Source of the DNA: Cenococcum geophilum 1.58 | Taxonomy: Eukaryota > Ascomycota > Dothideomycetes > Gloniales > Gloniaceae | Reading direction: 5' to 3' | Assembly: GCA_001692895.1 (NCBI GenBank) | Contig: KV748177.1 | Span: 5,308,130 to 5,372,129 of the forward strand | Length of the DNA: 64,000 nt | Part shown: piece after piece, positions 47,821-57,993 of the stretch | Layout: every line of letters begins with the position of its first letter | How positions within the stretch are numbered: position 1 is the first letter of the stretch | Translations under genes and position numbers: made by a program | The notes under the pieces: generated by a model | What the model saw: the letters and a program-made list of their open reading frames with translations, nothing else | Told to the model about the DNA's origin: nothing | The model's database searches: none

Positions 47821-48119
47821 ATTAAAGTAAATATAAATTAAAATTCTAATTTCGTTTAATAATATCTTTAACCACTTTAAAATTATTTTTTATACTTATA
47901 CCTATTAACCGTCTCCTATTAAAGCTTTTAAAATATCTCCTCCTGCTCTCTAGGTGCGTGCGTACCCCCCTAATATCCTCCTTAATAAGGAGAGAACACT
48001 ACGGGCTGCGGCCCTCCTTTATTATCGCTAGCTTCGGTCTAGTAGAATTTAGGTTAAAATATAATTAGTATTAGAACTCTAACTATTAACTATAAGATAT
48101 AACTAACTGGTTTTAATAG

Positions 48120-49020
48120 GCGCCCTCACCCTTACCCTCGCCCTTACCACCATCCTCCCCTCCTAACAGTAGTAGCAGCAGTAGTAGCAGCAGTAGCAAT
48201 AGTAGCACCGCCGCTAGCGCTGCCGCCGCCGCCGCCCGCTACCGCCGCCGCTGACGACGATAACAATAATAAAGATAAATGGTTTAGCGGTAGGGAGCTA
48301 GAAGAGGAGCCATAAGTATTAATAACTGTATAGTATATACTTAGCTTATATATGTTTATAGACTACTACTATTATTACCATTACTGGCCCTAGCCCTAAC
48401 CCCAGCTCCTACTCCTACTCCCGCCCTAGCCCTTACTCCTACCCTAGCCCTTCCCCCATTACCGGCCCTCTTGCTACTAGCCCTTATTACTACTAGGTTT
48501 GCCCTTACCTAGCGCGCTAACCCCGTCCGCCTACTATAGGCTTAGGCCCCCTACGGCAAGGCAACTACTACGTACGCCCCTACCGCCTAAGGCAAATAGT
48601 GGTTGTAGTTAGTAGTAGGGTTAGCGGCTATAGGGCTAAATAAGCGGAGAAACTGGGGCTATATCGGCTAGATAATGGAGACGGAGTTAGGGGTAGAGTT
48701 AGTAGGTAGTAAGCGATACACTACCTGCTAAGCCTTAGGTAAGGAGTATTAGGTATACTCTAAAAAGGGTATATAGTAGGTAAGTAGGTCTAGGGACACC
48801 TGTGCTCGCTACTAAGTGGCGGCCTATTCTAGCGGGTGCAGCCCCTTAAAGCGTAAGCGTAAGGACCCTAAGGATCCCTCGCCCCTACCTCCTAGGCTAA
48901 GGTCTTTGGCGGCGTATAAGCCGTTTAGTGGTCCACTACTAGGTCCTAGCGGCAGTGGCATTGCGGCGTAAGGGGGAGGAAGAGGGGGGAAGTTGGCGTT
49001 GCTTTCTGGCACTCTAGTAC
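48120..49020. other. GC-rich low-complexity block of H
   Basis: Includes (GCAGTA)n and GCCGCCGC runs (48160-48250) and ccctagccctta-type runs (48390-48480). Its composition contrasts with the RIP-affected flanks. A short open frame on minus (49012-48824) is Pro/Gly/Leu-rich with no domain. It could be the disordered part of a former protein. Confidence 0.6.
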
Positions 49021-49037
49021 GCTAAAGTGGCGGCTTT

Positions 49038-49229
49038 TATAGCATGTTCTTTATAGGTAAGCTTTAATCCGGCTGCGTTAATTTAAGGGGTAAAACCTAG
49101 ACGATAATACTATTTAGTGCGGGCTAAACTATAAGGCATTCTTTGCAGGCAAGCTTTAATCCAGCTATATTAATCTAAGGGGTAATCCTAAATAACGGCA
49201 CTATCTAGTGTAGGCCTAACTATAAGGTA
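49038..49229. repeat. Two-copy ~96-bp tandem repeat in H
   Basis: Units beginning near 49038 and 49134, both with 'aagctttaatcc(a/g)gct' and 'aaggggtaa', about 80% alike. Confidence 0.8.
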
Positions 49230-49307
49230 TTATGGAAGCCCTAAAGTTACCTAGTAGGTAGTATAGGTAGATAGTAGTTGAATATAGTTACTAGGTTCTG
49301 TCGTTGC

Positions 49308-49430
49308 CTTATATATAAAAGTTCGTATAAAAGTTTATATAAAAGGTTATATAAAAGGTTATGTAAAAGGTCGTATAAAAGGTCGTGTAAAAGGTCGTAT
49401 AAAAGGTTATATAAAAGGTTATATAAACAG
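49308..49430. repeat. 12-bp tandem array (TATAAAAGGTTA / CGTATAAAAGGT)
   Basis: About ten units of 12 bp. It is in frame with a short ORF encoding (K-R-L/S-Y)n, which is a by-product of the unit length. Confidence 0.85.
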
Positions 49431-49559
49431 AAACATAGGCATCTAATTAGCCCAGGAGTTTATAGGAGTTCGCAGGAGTTTAAAAATTAGGTAAATTTAA
49501 CCTAAGGGAGTTATTGCGGGTATGCTAGTTTAGAGCATTAATAAATATAGGTATTTAAT

Positions 49560-49625
49560 TGGTCTAGGAGTTTATAGGAGTTTATAGGAGTTTATAGGAG
49601 TTTATAGGAGTTTATAGAAGTCTAG
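49560..49625 (+). repeat. Longest AGGAGTTTAT array of H
   Basis: Six units of ggagtttata preceded by 'aattggtcta'; further single blocks lie at 49440-49490, 51518-51535 and 52628-52705. Confidence 0.88.
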
Positions 49626-49689
49626 AAATTAGTTAGCTACTCTAATTCCTATAAGGTTAATTGTATTAATTATTATAAGGTTAATTATT

Positions 49690-52590
49690 AGATCAATAAC
49701 CCTATTTAACCCCTCCCCAACCTGGGCAGCATAATCTTCTATATTAGCAAATCCATTAAGATTATCTAGGGTATTAGAAGGGTATAACCCCCTAAGCGTA
49801 TCTAATTATTAAACGTGCTACTAGTTAAACTAATTAACTTTATCCGCTAGTACCTTAATGCCTTCTTATAAGATATTGTAAGAATTAAAAAACTTCCTAC
49901 CAGCTAATTATTTAGCACTCCGCGGTTCAGCTAGATCTAAAGTAAAGATAGTATAAGCGAGTAAAAATATATCCGGTAGTGTAGTAGTAGTAGTATAAGT
50001 CCTAGGCATGTGCTCGCCAAATATAGCCTCTACTCTCTTACATAACGCCCTAACTAAAGTATTAGATAGATATACTCGGTTAAATATAATATCTATATTA
50101 TAGGTTAAGTTCTTATAACACTTTATCTTAATCTTATAGCTACCGTTAAGATACTTAAGCCTAAGGTTAATTGCTTTATATATAGTAGCCCTACTAAGCT
50201 AATTAATAAGCCTAGAGGATAGTATTATATACTATAATTCTAAAGTGTTTACTAAGGAGAGATTCCATTAATAGAATAATATCTCGCGGCTATAGTTAAG
50301 CTAGGATACGCTAAAAAAGTAGACAATAAGAGGGTTAACAAAGTGCCTTAGTATGCCTATATTAGTATATTTAACAGTATACCGAATAGTTAGAAATAGC
50401 TTAACCTCCTAAAGCATATAATATATTATCCGGAATTTAATATCATTATATAGTTGCTTATTAGAGCTATTACTATTCCATATATTTAATATAAAGGCGG
50501 CTAAATAGACGTCTTTAATAAGTTCTAAAAATTAATCTGGTGTAAGAGAACTAATAGCGTTAGTAACATAGTCCATTTACTTAAAGAAGTCTCTACTAGA
50601 GGCAATAAGGTAGCCCTTACGTTATATTACTGCATAGAATAATGCAACTACGCGCGCCGTAAAGCCCTACGCAATAATTAGTTCTATTAGGTAATATTTA
50701 GCGTTCTCCTAACTACACTAACTGCAACCCTATATAGTAGTATTAGCTCGTAAGTAATAATAAGCCTCCTCTTTAGAAATAATAGGTGCCTAATGCGTAC
50801 GGATAATAGTATTTAGTAGGTTTATCTAGATATGGAACTATATAGGTATACTAAGAAGCCAATCCTATTAGTTATATGGTCGGCGAGCCTAGGTTTACTT
50901 ATTTTTAATAACCCTAATACAGATTGCCGTAAGTTAGTCTCTATAGATAAGCTAGAGTTAATTACGGAAGTCGTTATAGGTGGGTCTAGCTTTAGTAGGG
51001 TCTTCCAGTGCCTATAGACTAAGCTAGTTTAGAAATATACTTTTATAGACGCCGTAAGTACCTTTAATAGTACCCTTATCCTTAAATATGGCCCTAAATT
51101 ACTAGAACTTGGTCTGATTTATATTAAGATAATATATACTTAGCATTTTAAGATAGTAATTACTATCTCTAAATATAGAGGTAATACTAGCCGTATAAAG
51201 TTTTTTAATTGCATCTGATATAAGGCTTTGCGTAATATTTAATTTAATTCTACTATCTTTACTAGATATACTAGGGGCAGCCAATATATCTTTAAGCCTA
51301 AGTGGTATTATTAGATTATATATAGATTAATATAGACCTAAAAGTAGTAGTCTAGGGTAAAGAATAATAGCCGCTGTTATTATTGACCGTATAGTATCTA
51401 TATAGCCTATAACCTAGTTACGCTTTTTATCCTTAAAGTTAATGTTATTATAGATAATTACTGCCTACTTATTTAACGTTTAAAGCTTAAGCTGTCTCTA
51501 AAGATATTAGCTGATTAGCCTAGGAGTTTAGAGTTAGATACTATACCTCTACCTCCTTAATAATCTTACTTATTAACTAATTAGCCTAATAATAACTGTA
51601 ACACACCCCAAACCCTAATAGAGTCTTAATTACTTACCGCTTTATACTAGAGCCTATTAAATAGATATCTAGTATTAAAGAAAGGAAGCTAGATTGCTTT
51701 TTGGCCTAAGAATAATATACTATACTAGTGATAGCAAACAATCGCCTAGATAACATATTAGACTATAGCGTAGCGTTATAACTAGCTTAGTAGGCGCGCT
51801 AATTACTTATAAGTCTTAAAAGAATAGTATACTATATTAGGGCAACCTCCTTAATAGTCTAAAAGGCTAGCTTAAAGTCTAGTGTTTCTAGGTCTATAGT
51901 ATGATTAAATTAAGTAAAGTAGGGCTAACGGATAAGATTATTAAGCTCTATAGCAAAAGAATCTGCTAGAGAAGGACGCTGGCAGATGCCCCTTATACGT
52001 AGATTATCTACAGCACGCATTAGTGCACGCCGTCGCTCTTATAGATAGGCATATTGGAAGTTCTAAATTATAACCTCTCTACCCTCTTCTGCCCTAGCCT
52101 AAGCAAGTATAAAGGTTTAAAAACTCCATTAAACGCGGCGTAGTATATTAGCTACCTATTATAGCTTAAATTACGTAGACTGCCGTTCCCTAAAACTTAT
52201 ATTATATTAACCGCGGGTAGGAAAGGAAGGTTCGTTAGAGGAAGGCTAAAGAGCCTTAATAGCGTCGCTATTAAGCTTATTATTAAGGTAGTCTATATTG
52301 CTGTTAAAATACCCATTAGGGTGTCCGTTAGGGTATCTATTAGGAGGAGGAAAATAGCTAGGAGGGGCGCTAGATAAAGGACTTTATAAGTTATTAGATA
52401 GGGGCATATATATTCCACTAGTAGCGTTTATTACTTCTTAATTAGATAGAGGAAGTAAATAGCTTTTAATTAGATTTAGTTATAAGTATTTTAAAGTTAA
52501 TTTAGGGTATAAGATATAGCGTTATAATAGAAGAGTTATTACCTAATAAGAAACATTAATTTCGTATATAAAGGGCGCCCATAAGCTCTT
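49690..52590 (-). pseudogene. Second long reading frame of H, unidentified
   Basis: Read on minus, a single frame can be followed from about 52590 to 49690 with stops almost only at codons that would be Gln before RIP. Recognisable stretches include a Pro/Asn-rich N-terminal part (PPSYFPPPNRYPNGHPNGY near 52360), a basic helix (ERRRALMRAVDNLRIRGIC near 52000) and a C-terminal part (RALCKRVEAIFGEHMPRTY near 50045). Length fits a protein of roughly 900 residues. I recognise no transposase, recombinase or zinc-finger signature. It is convergent with the helicase. It is the natural suspect for the mobilising protein, but that is inference. Confidence 0.55.
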
Positions 52591-52756
52591 AGACCCTTGG
52601 GGAGAAATTCCTTTTAGTGTAATATAATTGGTCTAGGAGTTTGCAGGACTCTATAGGACTAGGGTAAGGTAACCTAATTGGCTTAGGAGTTTGCAGGACT
52701 CCACAAGCGTAGCGCTAGCCCTTAGCGCCACGCCGTGGCGCTATTTCTCCCCGGGG

Positions 52757-52774
52757 GTCTGATTTATGAGATAA
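52757..52774 (-). repeat. Right 18-bp TIR of element H
   Basis: GTCTGATTTATGAGATAA, followed by the TSD ggcgttgg at 52775-52782. Confidence 0.93.
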
Positions 52775-53179
52775 GGCGTTGGTGGGATCGGCGGTACGGC
52801 TGTACGATTTCGGCTTGCTGCCCAACTCACTTGAGATTAGGATGCGGCAAGTAAGAGTGTACAACAATGCATCGAGCTAGCCACAGGAAGCCAAAAGTGA
52901 GCCCGCGATGCAGCAGTATATCTCTGGTGGTACTTTGCCGGTCATAGCAGCATACGGCCAGCAGTGATTGGAGTAAGAACAGCGTAGATGACAGGGTATC
53001 CTTTAACTTGCTGAAATTCGTCCGCGCGTTATTGATAAGAATTAGCCAATTAGATCAACGCAATCGAATCGTCGTGCTCTGGAATATGAGGCCTCCTGCA
53101 CGGTCATCTTCTAATCGCTAGGTCCTAATTTCCACAAGCGAGCGCCATACCTCCGAGGAAGAAGTAGAATTGGAGGCTT

Positions 53180-54157
53180 CGCATTCTGCATTGAAGCAGC
53201 CGAGAGTCTGAACCTAGTCACTACCTTCGGCGTGCGGTTAATTTCAACAATGCCCAAGAAATCCAGTTATGGTTAATGCGGTTTAAGGAATTAGATCTGA
53301 GATTAGTAAGGTAACTTAACCAATCTCCATGACTTGAAATGGTGATGATACTTATTAGGTGGCGACTTTTCCTACCTCCGAAATGGAGAAATGCATCCGT
53401 CCTCAATGAGCAAGGCAATCATGGATCAAAATTTGACACTCGCGCACATCACGCACAGTATTGCTGTCATCCAGCTGCGTCAATGCATTGCCTACCCTTC
53501 CGCTTAATGGCGTTGGCGGAACTGTCCAATTGCACTCCCGTCCGCAAGCTCCGTCGAGACCTGCATCACTGCCGCCTGCAAGATCAGCACCATCACGCAG
53601 TAGTATCTACGAATCAGTAGGAGCACAGTGAATCCACAGTACTCCTTCTGCCTTTCCATCGCTGGCCGTGTCCTCTTCGCCCACTCCACCTACCACATTC
53701 TCACCCTACATCCCGCCTTCGGAACCATCGTAACGTCCCTCAACGACATCGCCCGCCCATTCCAATGGAACCCTGAACCACCACCAGGTGGCAGAGCACC
53801 AGGGGGCCACACGTCGGATTCAATTTCACTCGCGTTCTCGCCCTTACCGATGTCGTTTGAGCAGTTCCAGGTGCAGGAGGATGGGAGTAGCGGGCTGGGG
53901 ATCATGCCAAATAGCATGGCGTATGGGGCGAGTAATCCGGGGATGGAAATGTAGGAGGGTGCCAGGCTGCATGAGGTTAGTGGTGGGGATTTGGACGGGT
54001 TGACGGGTATCTTTGATGATTCTTTTCAACAGGTAGGGCAAATGCGCCCACGCTCTGCGGATCTAAAAATTTGTACTGGTTGCGCGGCAGATGTTGAGGC
54101 GAGACCGAACTATGCGGGTGCGTCGGGCAGTGCGGGTGGGCCTGCTATGTCGCGTTG
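53180..54157 (+). pseudogene. C-terminal remnant of a Zn2Cys6-type transcription factor
   Basis: Fragments in plus frames follow the fungal_trans regulator pattern: 'AQEIQLWLMRFKELDLRLV' (53250-53310), after a probable intron 'WRLFLPPKWRNASVL' (53359-53405), 'MDQNLTLAHITHSIAVIQL' (53419-53475), 'RVLFAHSTYHILTLHPAFG' (53668-53725), and a tail 'DLDGLTGIFDDSFQQ' (53990-54032). Stops interrupt at about 53509 and 53599, and the tail is out of frame with the middle. The DNA-binding Zn cluster is not present: element H ends only ~400 bp upstream. Such regulators often sit beside the CAZyme or metabolite genes they control, here a GH88 gene. Confidence 0.65.
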
Positions 54158-54482
54158 AGCGGTCGGTAGCTTTGTTATATACCTTATGTAGGTGAGATCG
54201 CCTTCCCCATTCACTCGTACAGTCGCAACTGACGGTTTTTTGTAGATAAAATATATAGTGATATGGGCACCAACGAAGTTGAACGCGGAAAATGGAGGCC
54301 GAGAACTACCGTATCGTAATATAGCAAAAGTCGGTCTTTCCCTTGAGTTACTGTTATCTGCCAAACCCCTGGCCTCATAGTGAGAAATGTACTATCTGTT
54401 CCGAAACTCCCTCAAAGCATTCCTCCAATCCGTCTTAACCCTCCCAACCCTTCTCGCCAGACATGAAAGCAGCACAGCCCCC

Positions 54483-56235
54483 CTACGCCAACCCCATTTC
54501 ACAAATCTTATTCCCACGCAGCAAGAAATGATAATTCGCATACACAAGCCCATGATCCTTCCACCGCCGCGGTGCGAATTCGTAATTGTTAATCGTCGCC
54601 CGCCGCACGATCGTCTCCTTCACCGTCCCTCCAACCACGGGCTCCAACCCCTCGCTATCTACCACGATCTGCGCCGGCGTCGCCATCGCAATCGCAATCA
54701 CCCCCCAATCATCCGCAGCGCGTGTCCCAGAGACGGCGACTGCGGCCCCGGGCTCTGATGCAGCAAACAGCCGTACGCCGCGATCGGCGCTGCGGACCGT
54801 CGCGCGGGGCCTCGACCTCCCTCGCCCCGGCCTCCCCTGCATTTCCGGCCTCTCCGGTCGAAACTGCTTCCGTCCGCGGCGCATCGAAGCCCCAGTAGCA
54901 GACGCCGTCGTCTGGGAGTCGTGAGATGAAGTAGTCGGCATAGGCGCGCGGTGCGCAGGAAGAGCGCGTTCTGCGTGTGCTGGTAGGTTTGCGCGAAGCC
55001 AGTTAGGGCCCATGCTTGGCCGCGCGCCCAGGTCGGGGTTGGAGAGTAGCCTTGGTTTGTTAGGTGCGCTTTTATGCACGAGGTTACGGCGGTGGGGATG
55101 GTCGAGTGGAAGACTGGGTGGATGGGGATGGAGATGGGGCTGAGGTTGGAAGAACTGCAGAGGGATCTGGAGGGTTTGAGGTGGAGGTGGGTTGGGGTGA
55201 GGTGGGAGTAGGCTCTGGGACCGTTGGGACTGGTGGGGCGGGTTCTTCGACCGCTGGGGTGGTTTCTGGGATAGTTTCTGAGACGGCTTCTTGAACAGAT
55301 TCCGAGACAGGCTCCATGGCGGGGGTTTGCAGGAGACCGTCGGATGGCGGAGACGCTGTGAGTGTTTGTGAAAGCGGCGCGGCGTCACTGCATTGAGGAG
55401 GGAGATTGGATGGCTGATAGAAGTTTACAAGATGCGTGGTTGAGAAGTCTGGCTGAATATGCGCTGAGAGGGTTGTCATGGCGTGTGTGGTAGCTATTTC
55501 AGCGAGGCAAGGATCGGAGGTCAGACGCGAGACGGTATAGAGAAGGTTGAGATCTGTGTCATATTAACGCTTATGCCTGAAACAGGGATCGGAGGAATTA
55601 AAATAAAGTCCGTATTCATCATATTGTCCATAATAACTAGGCAGTCCTTGCAGGCGCCTTGGAAGGTACTTCCTCGTCCTGCAAGTATCCCAGCTGCGAA
55701 TTGCGCCCACACTCGCACCAAATCTACTTGTTAATGCCCTCACCGCAGTCACTACACTATCGAAAAATAGTGCCGATAACCATCAATCTCCCACCCCAGC
55801 TGTTCCCATGGCTAGGTCATGAAGCCCAGATCGTGCGTGTAGGTACGAGCAGCTTGGACATGCAGATTATGAGTCCACCACTTGCAAGCGTGTTGGAGTT
55901 TCAGAGGATGCGGTAGCGCGGATGGGAAAAATGACGGGAACTTAAGCTGCCGTTCGCGGAGAGCAGAGATAATCTGGAAAGAATTCGGAAGTCCAGAAGT
56001 CGGCGCCAGAGTAAATGTATTTAGTTCCTCCAGGCAGAGTATATTCTGGGTAGTCCACTTGGGGTTATGGCTAGGATATGTGGATTTTAAAGTTTTAGAT
56101 ACGCAAGTGCGTTTTGAATGTTTATCTGAGTGAGGCAAAAATGGTAGGTGCCTTATTCAGTGCTTTGAGGGTAACTCCCCAGACTTTGGCCAGACGGAAG
56201 GAGAATACAACGCTGCGAACTCATCCTGAGATGCT
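54483..56235 (-). pseudogene. GH88 unsaturated glucuronyl hydrolase, frameshifted
   Basis: Pieces in order on minus: 'LYSPSVWPKVWGVTLKAL' (about 56205-56150); 'PSFFPSALPHPLKL' and 'CKWWTHNLHVQAARTYTHDLGFM' (about 55940-55815); 'ALTSRFGASVGAIRSWDT' (about 55735-55680); 'DNMMN' (about 55625); 'LTSDPCLAEIATTHAMTTL' (55525-55465); 'TWARGQAWALTGFAQTY' (about 55035-54985); 'AYADYFISRLPDDGVCYW' (about 54945-54890); 'GLVYANYHFLLRGNKI' (about 54550-54500). This is the full GH88 alpha/alpha-barrel order (WARGQAW, RSWD, HDLGFM). Family enzymes remove unsaturated uronic residues left by polysaccharide lyases. At least three frame changes and a Pro/Ser/Thr/Glu-rich stretch between 55390 and 55130 break it. 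Composition is GC-rich, so decay is not by RIP. Confidence 0.82.
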
Positions 56236-56435
56236 AATCTAAGCGGTTTTGGATATTGTGAAATCGATATATCTTCAGGCCTGATACCATCAACAACGAT
56301 ATGCTGTGAAGTTGTAAGTATGATGGGAACTTAATGGGATTCACCTCTTCGTCCTTGTAATGTAGGCTTCCTTGATGGTTCTGCCGCATTTCCAACCGTA
56401 CTCTGTATGTCACTGCTCTCTCCCACAATGATTTC

Positions 56436-57270
56436 CTACGCCTGTCCATCAATATCCTCCTTTAAAGTGGTTTTGTTGAGCTCTAAATTTTTCTCTCGTT
56501 CATCTCTTAGCCTGATGGGGGCGGGCGAGGGCGGCCATGCGCGTGAGCCTGTGGCCCAGCATGGCGGTGATGTTGGCGAGGTATCGTAGCCCCCGCGGGC
56601 CTCTGCGATGCACGCCGCTTGTAGGAAGTACGCCGGCTGGCCGGCCTCCGTCGGGGTGCAGACGCCGTCCTGCAGGGGGCTGCGCACGACCTCTAGCAGG
56701 CGCAGGTAGTAGCACATGCTGTCGGGCACCTAGGCGGAACGGCGCGGCGTTTTTGAACGAGGCCGCGAGGTCCCAGACGTACTGCTCGTACTCTGCCTTC
56801 TCCGCGGGCTCCACGCTTGGCCACTCGTAGTTCCTCCCCTTCCATGTAATGTCGATGTTGTACGAGTTGTACCAATACATGGCCAGGAATTTGATTTGTT
56901 GGGCTTGGGCGTGCTAGAGGATCTTGAAGGGTTGGAGGATCAGTTTCGCGAGAGCCACGCGCTCGTCGGAGGCGAGGTGGTGGCTTTCCAGGAAGCAGAA
57001 GCTGACCTCGATCCGGGCTATCGGGCCGATTGTGGTTAAGAACTTGTAGGTGTTTGCCCGATACTGATGACGTTGTCCTCTTCGTCTGATCCTTGCGAGG
57101 CGAGCCCCGGGGGTCGTTCATAAGGCACAGCGCACTCGATTTCCACGGCGAACCTCGCGATGCTGGGGAATTTTGGAAATAGGGAATCGAAATCGTTTAT
57201 AGCCGTGAGCATGGGCTTTCTGTAATCTGGATCCTAGAGAATCCTGAGGTCCATACCCGATGCAGAGCGC
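56436..57270 (-). pseudogene. Broken gene of unknown family
   Basis: Minus-strand fragments: 'MLTAINDFDSLFPKFPSIARFAVEIECA' region (57210-57060); then, one frame away, 'ANTYKFLTTIGPIARIEVSF' (57050-56990) and, after a stop near 56917, 'MYWYNSYNIDITWKGRNYEW' (56880-56820); then, in a third frame, 'MCYYLRLLEVVRSPLQDGV' (56717-56660). The layout resembles fungal F-box/2EXR-type hypothetical proteins that open with an 'SLFPKFPSIARF' helix, but no domain can be confirmed. At least two frame changes and one stop make it non-functional. Confidence 0.5.
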
Positions 57271-57993
57271 GAATGCCGGGAGGAGTCATAAGCACTGAGA
57301 AAGGTATCGTTCAATAAAAGACAGTATCAGCTTCTTCGGAAACCTATCGGCTGACCAACAAGAGTGAGATAGCAGTACCGTATCTTTCTAATTTCAAGCT
57401 TCTATGAATTTTGAGATGAGCGTTGACGAGATTTGGCGTTGCATGTGAGAAGATGTGCTATCTTAGCTCTGCCATAATTGGGCATCTGCAATCGAAAGGT
57501 TTGTGCTCGGGGCATTAGAGGAATTCGCCTGATCTGAAGGGCATCTTTCGACTACAAACATGGTCACATGGGAGCTCAAAGTTGCAGAACGCATTTCTTA
57601 GTTTCGTAGGCTCATGATCTGCGCGGACTGCCAACATGCCCCAGGGGTACCATGTTGCTTTTGCATTACACCATCCGCTCAAAATGCTGTATGCATTGCA
57701 GTGCGTGGTGACTCTGGAATGATCGATGTAACTGTCGGAGCAGGAGTTATTATGAGCTGGAGAAGAAAGGGTAAATTTAACGCGTTTAGCCATGGCAAAG
57801 ACAGTTATGGCGGGCGTCTGATGTGCTTATGAAGGTTTGAGCAATAATCTGCAGATCTTTAATGCTTGCGATAGAGGTATTGGTGTGAATGAGGTGTAGG
57901 TGGACGCGAGATGGAAGCTTTGACTCTGGTGGAGTGAATTAGAAAAACAATGGCTCTTGTCGGAGGTATCGGCGTCAAGCCACTGCAATCTCT
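57271..57993. other. Intergenic, no gene seen
   Basis: Short overlapping frames on both strands (57515-57832) without domains; includes the 3' flank of the SET gene. Confidence 0.5.

Larger units (their letters stand above)
44113..52774. mobile_element. Element H: 8.66-kb TIR element with helicase relic and 8-bp TSD
   Basis: Perfect 18-bp terminal inverted repeats TTATCTCATAAATCAGAC (44113-44130; reverse complement 52757-52774) lie between 8-bp direct repeats ggcgttgg (44105-44112, 52775-52782). The interior is AT-rich, with stops at Gln codons (RIP). It carries a RecQ-like SF2 helicase frame on plus (about 44890-47650), a GC-rich low-complexity block (48120-49020), tandem repeats (49038-49430) and a second long frame on minus (about 52590-49690). 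AGGAGTTTATAGG-type motifs recur, pointing outward in opposite orientation in the two halves. An 8-bp TSD is seen in hAT, P and KDZ-type transposons, but I see no transposase of those families. Boundaries are certain; classification is open. Confidence 0.9.

Noticed and set aside
49278..49490. Lys/Arg/Tyr-repeat protein (KRLY)n
   Set aside because: A 12-bp tandem repeat translated in frame; no start context or conservation, inside decayed element H.
44113..52774. Starship giant transposon or Helitron
   Set aside because: No DUF3435 tyrosine recombinase, size under 9 kb, and clear TIRs with an 8-bp TSD rule out both; the helicase is RecQ-like rather than Pif1-like.
53628..53954. 108-codon plus frame as an independent gene
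   Set aside because: It is the middle of the fungal_trans-type regulator remnant; the flanking pieces are in other frames or after stops.
54483..55388. 301-codon frame on minus, the second longest uninterrupted frame in its area
   Set aside because: Most of it is Pro/Arg-rich out-of-frame reading of GC-rich GH88 sequence; only its last ~35 codons are in the true GH88 frame.
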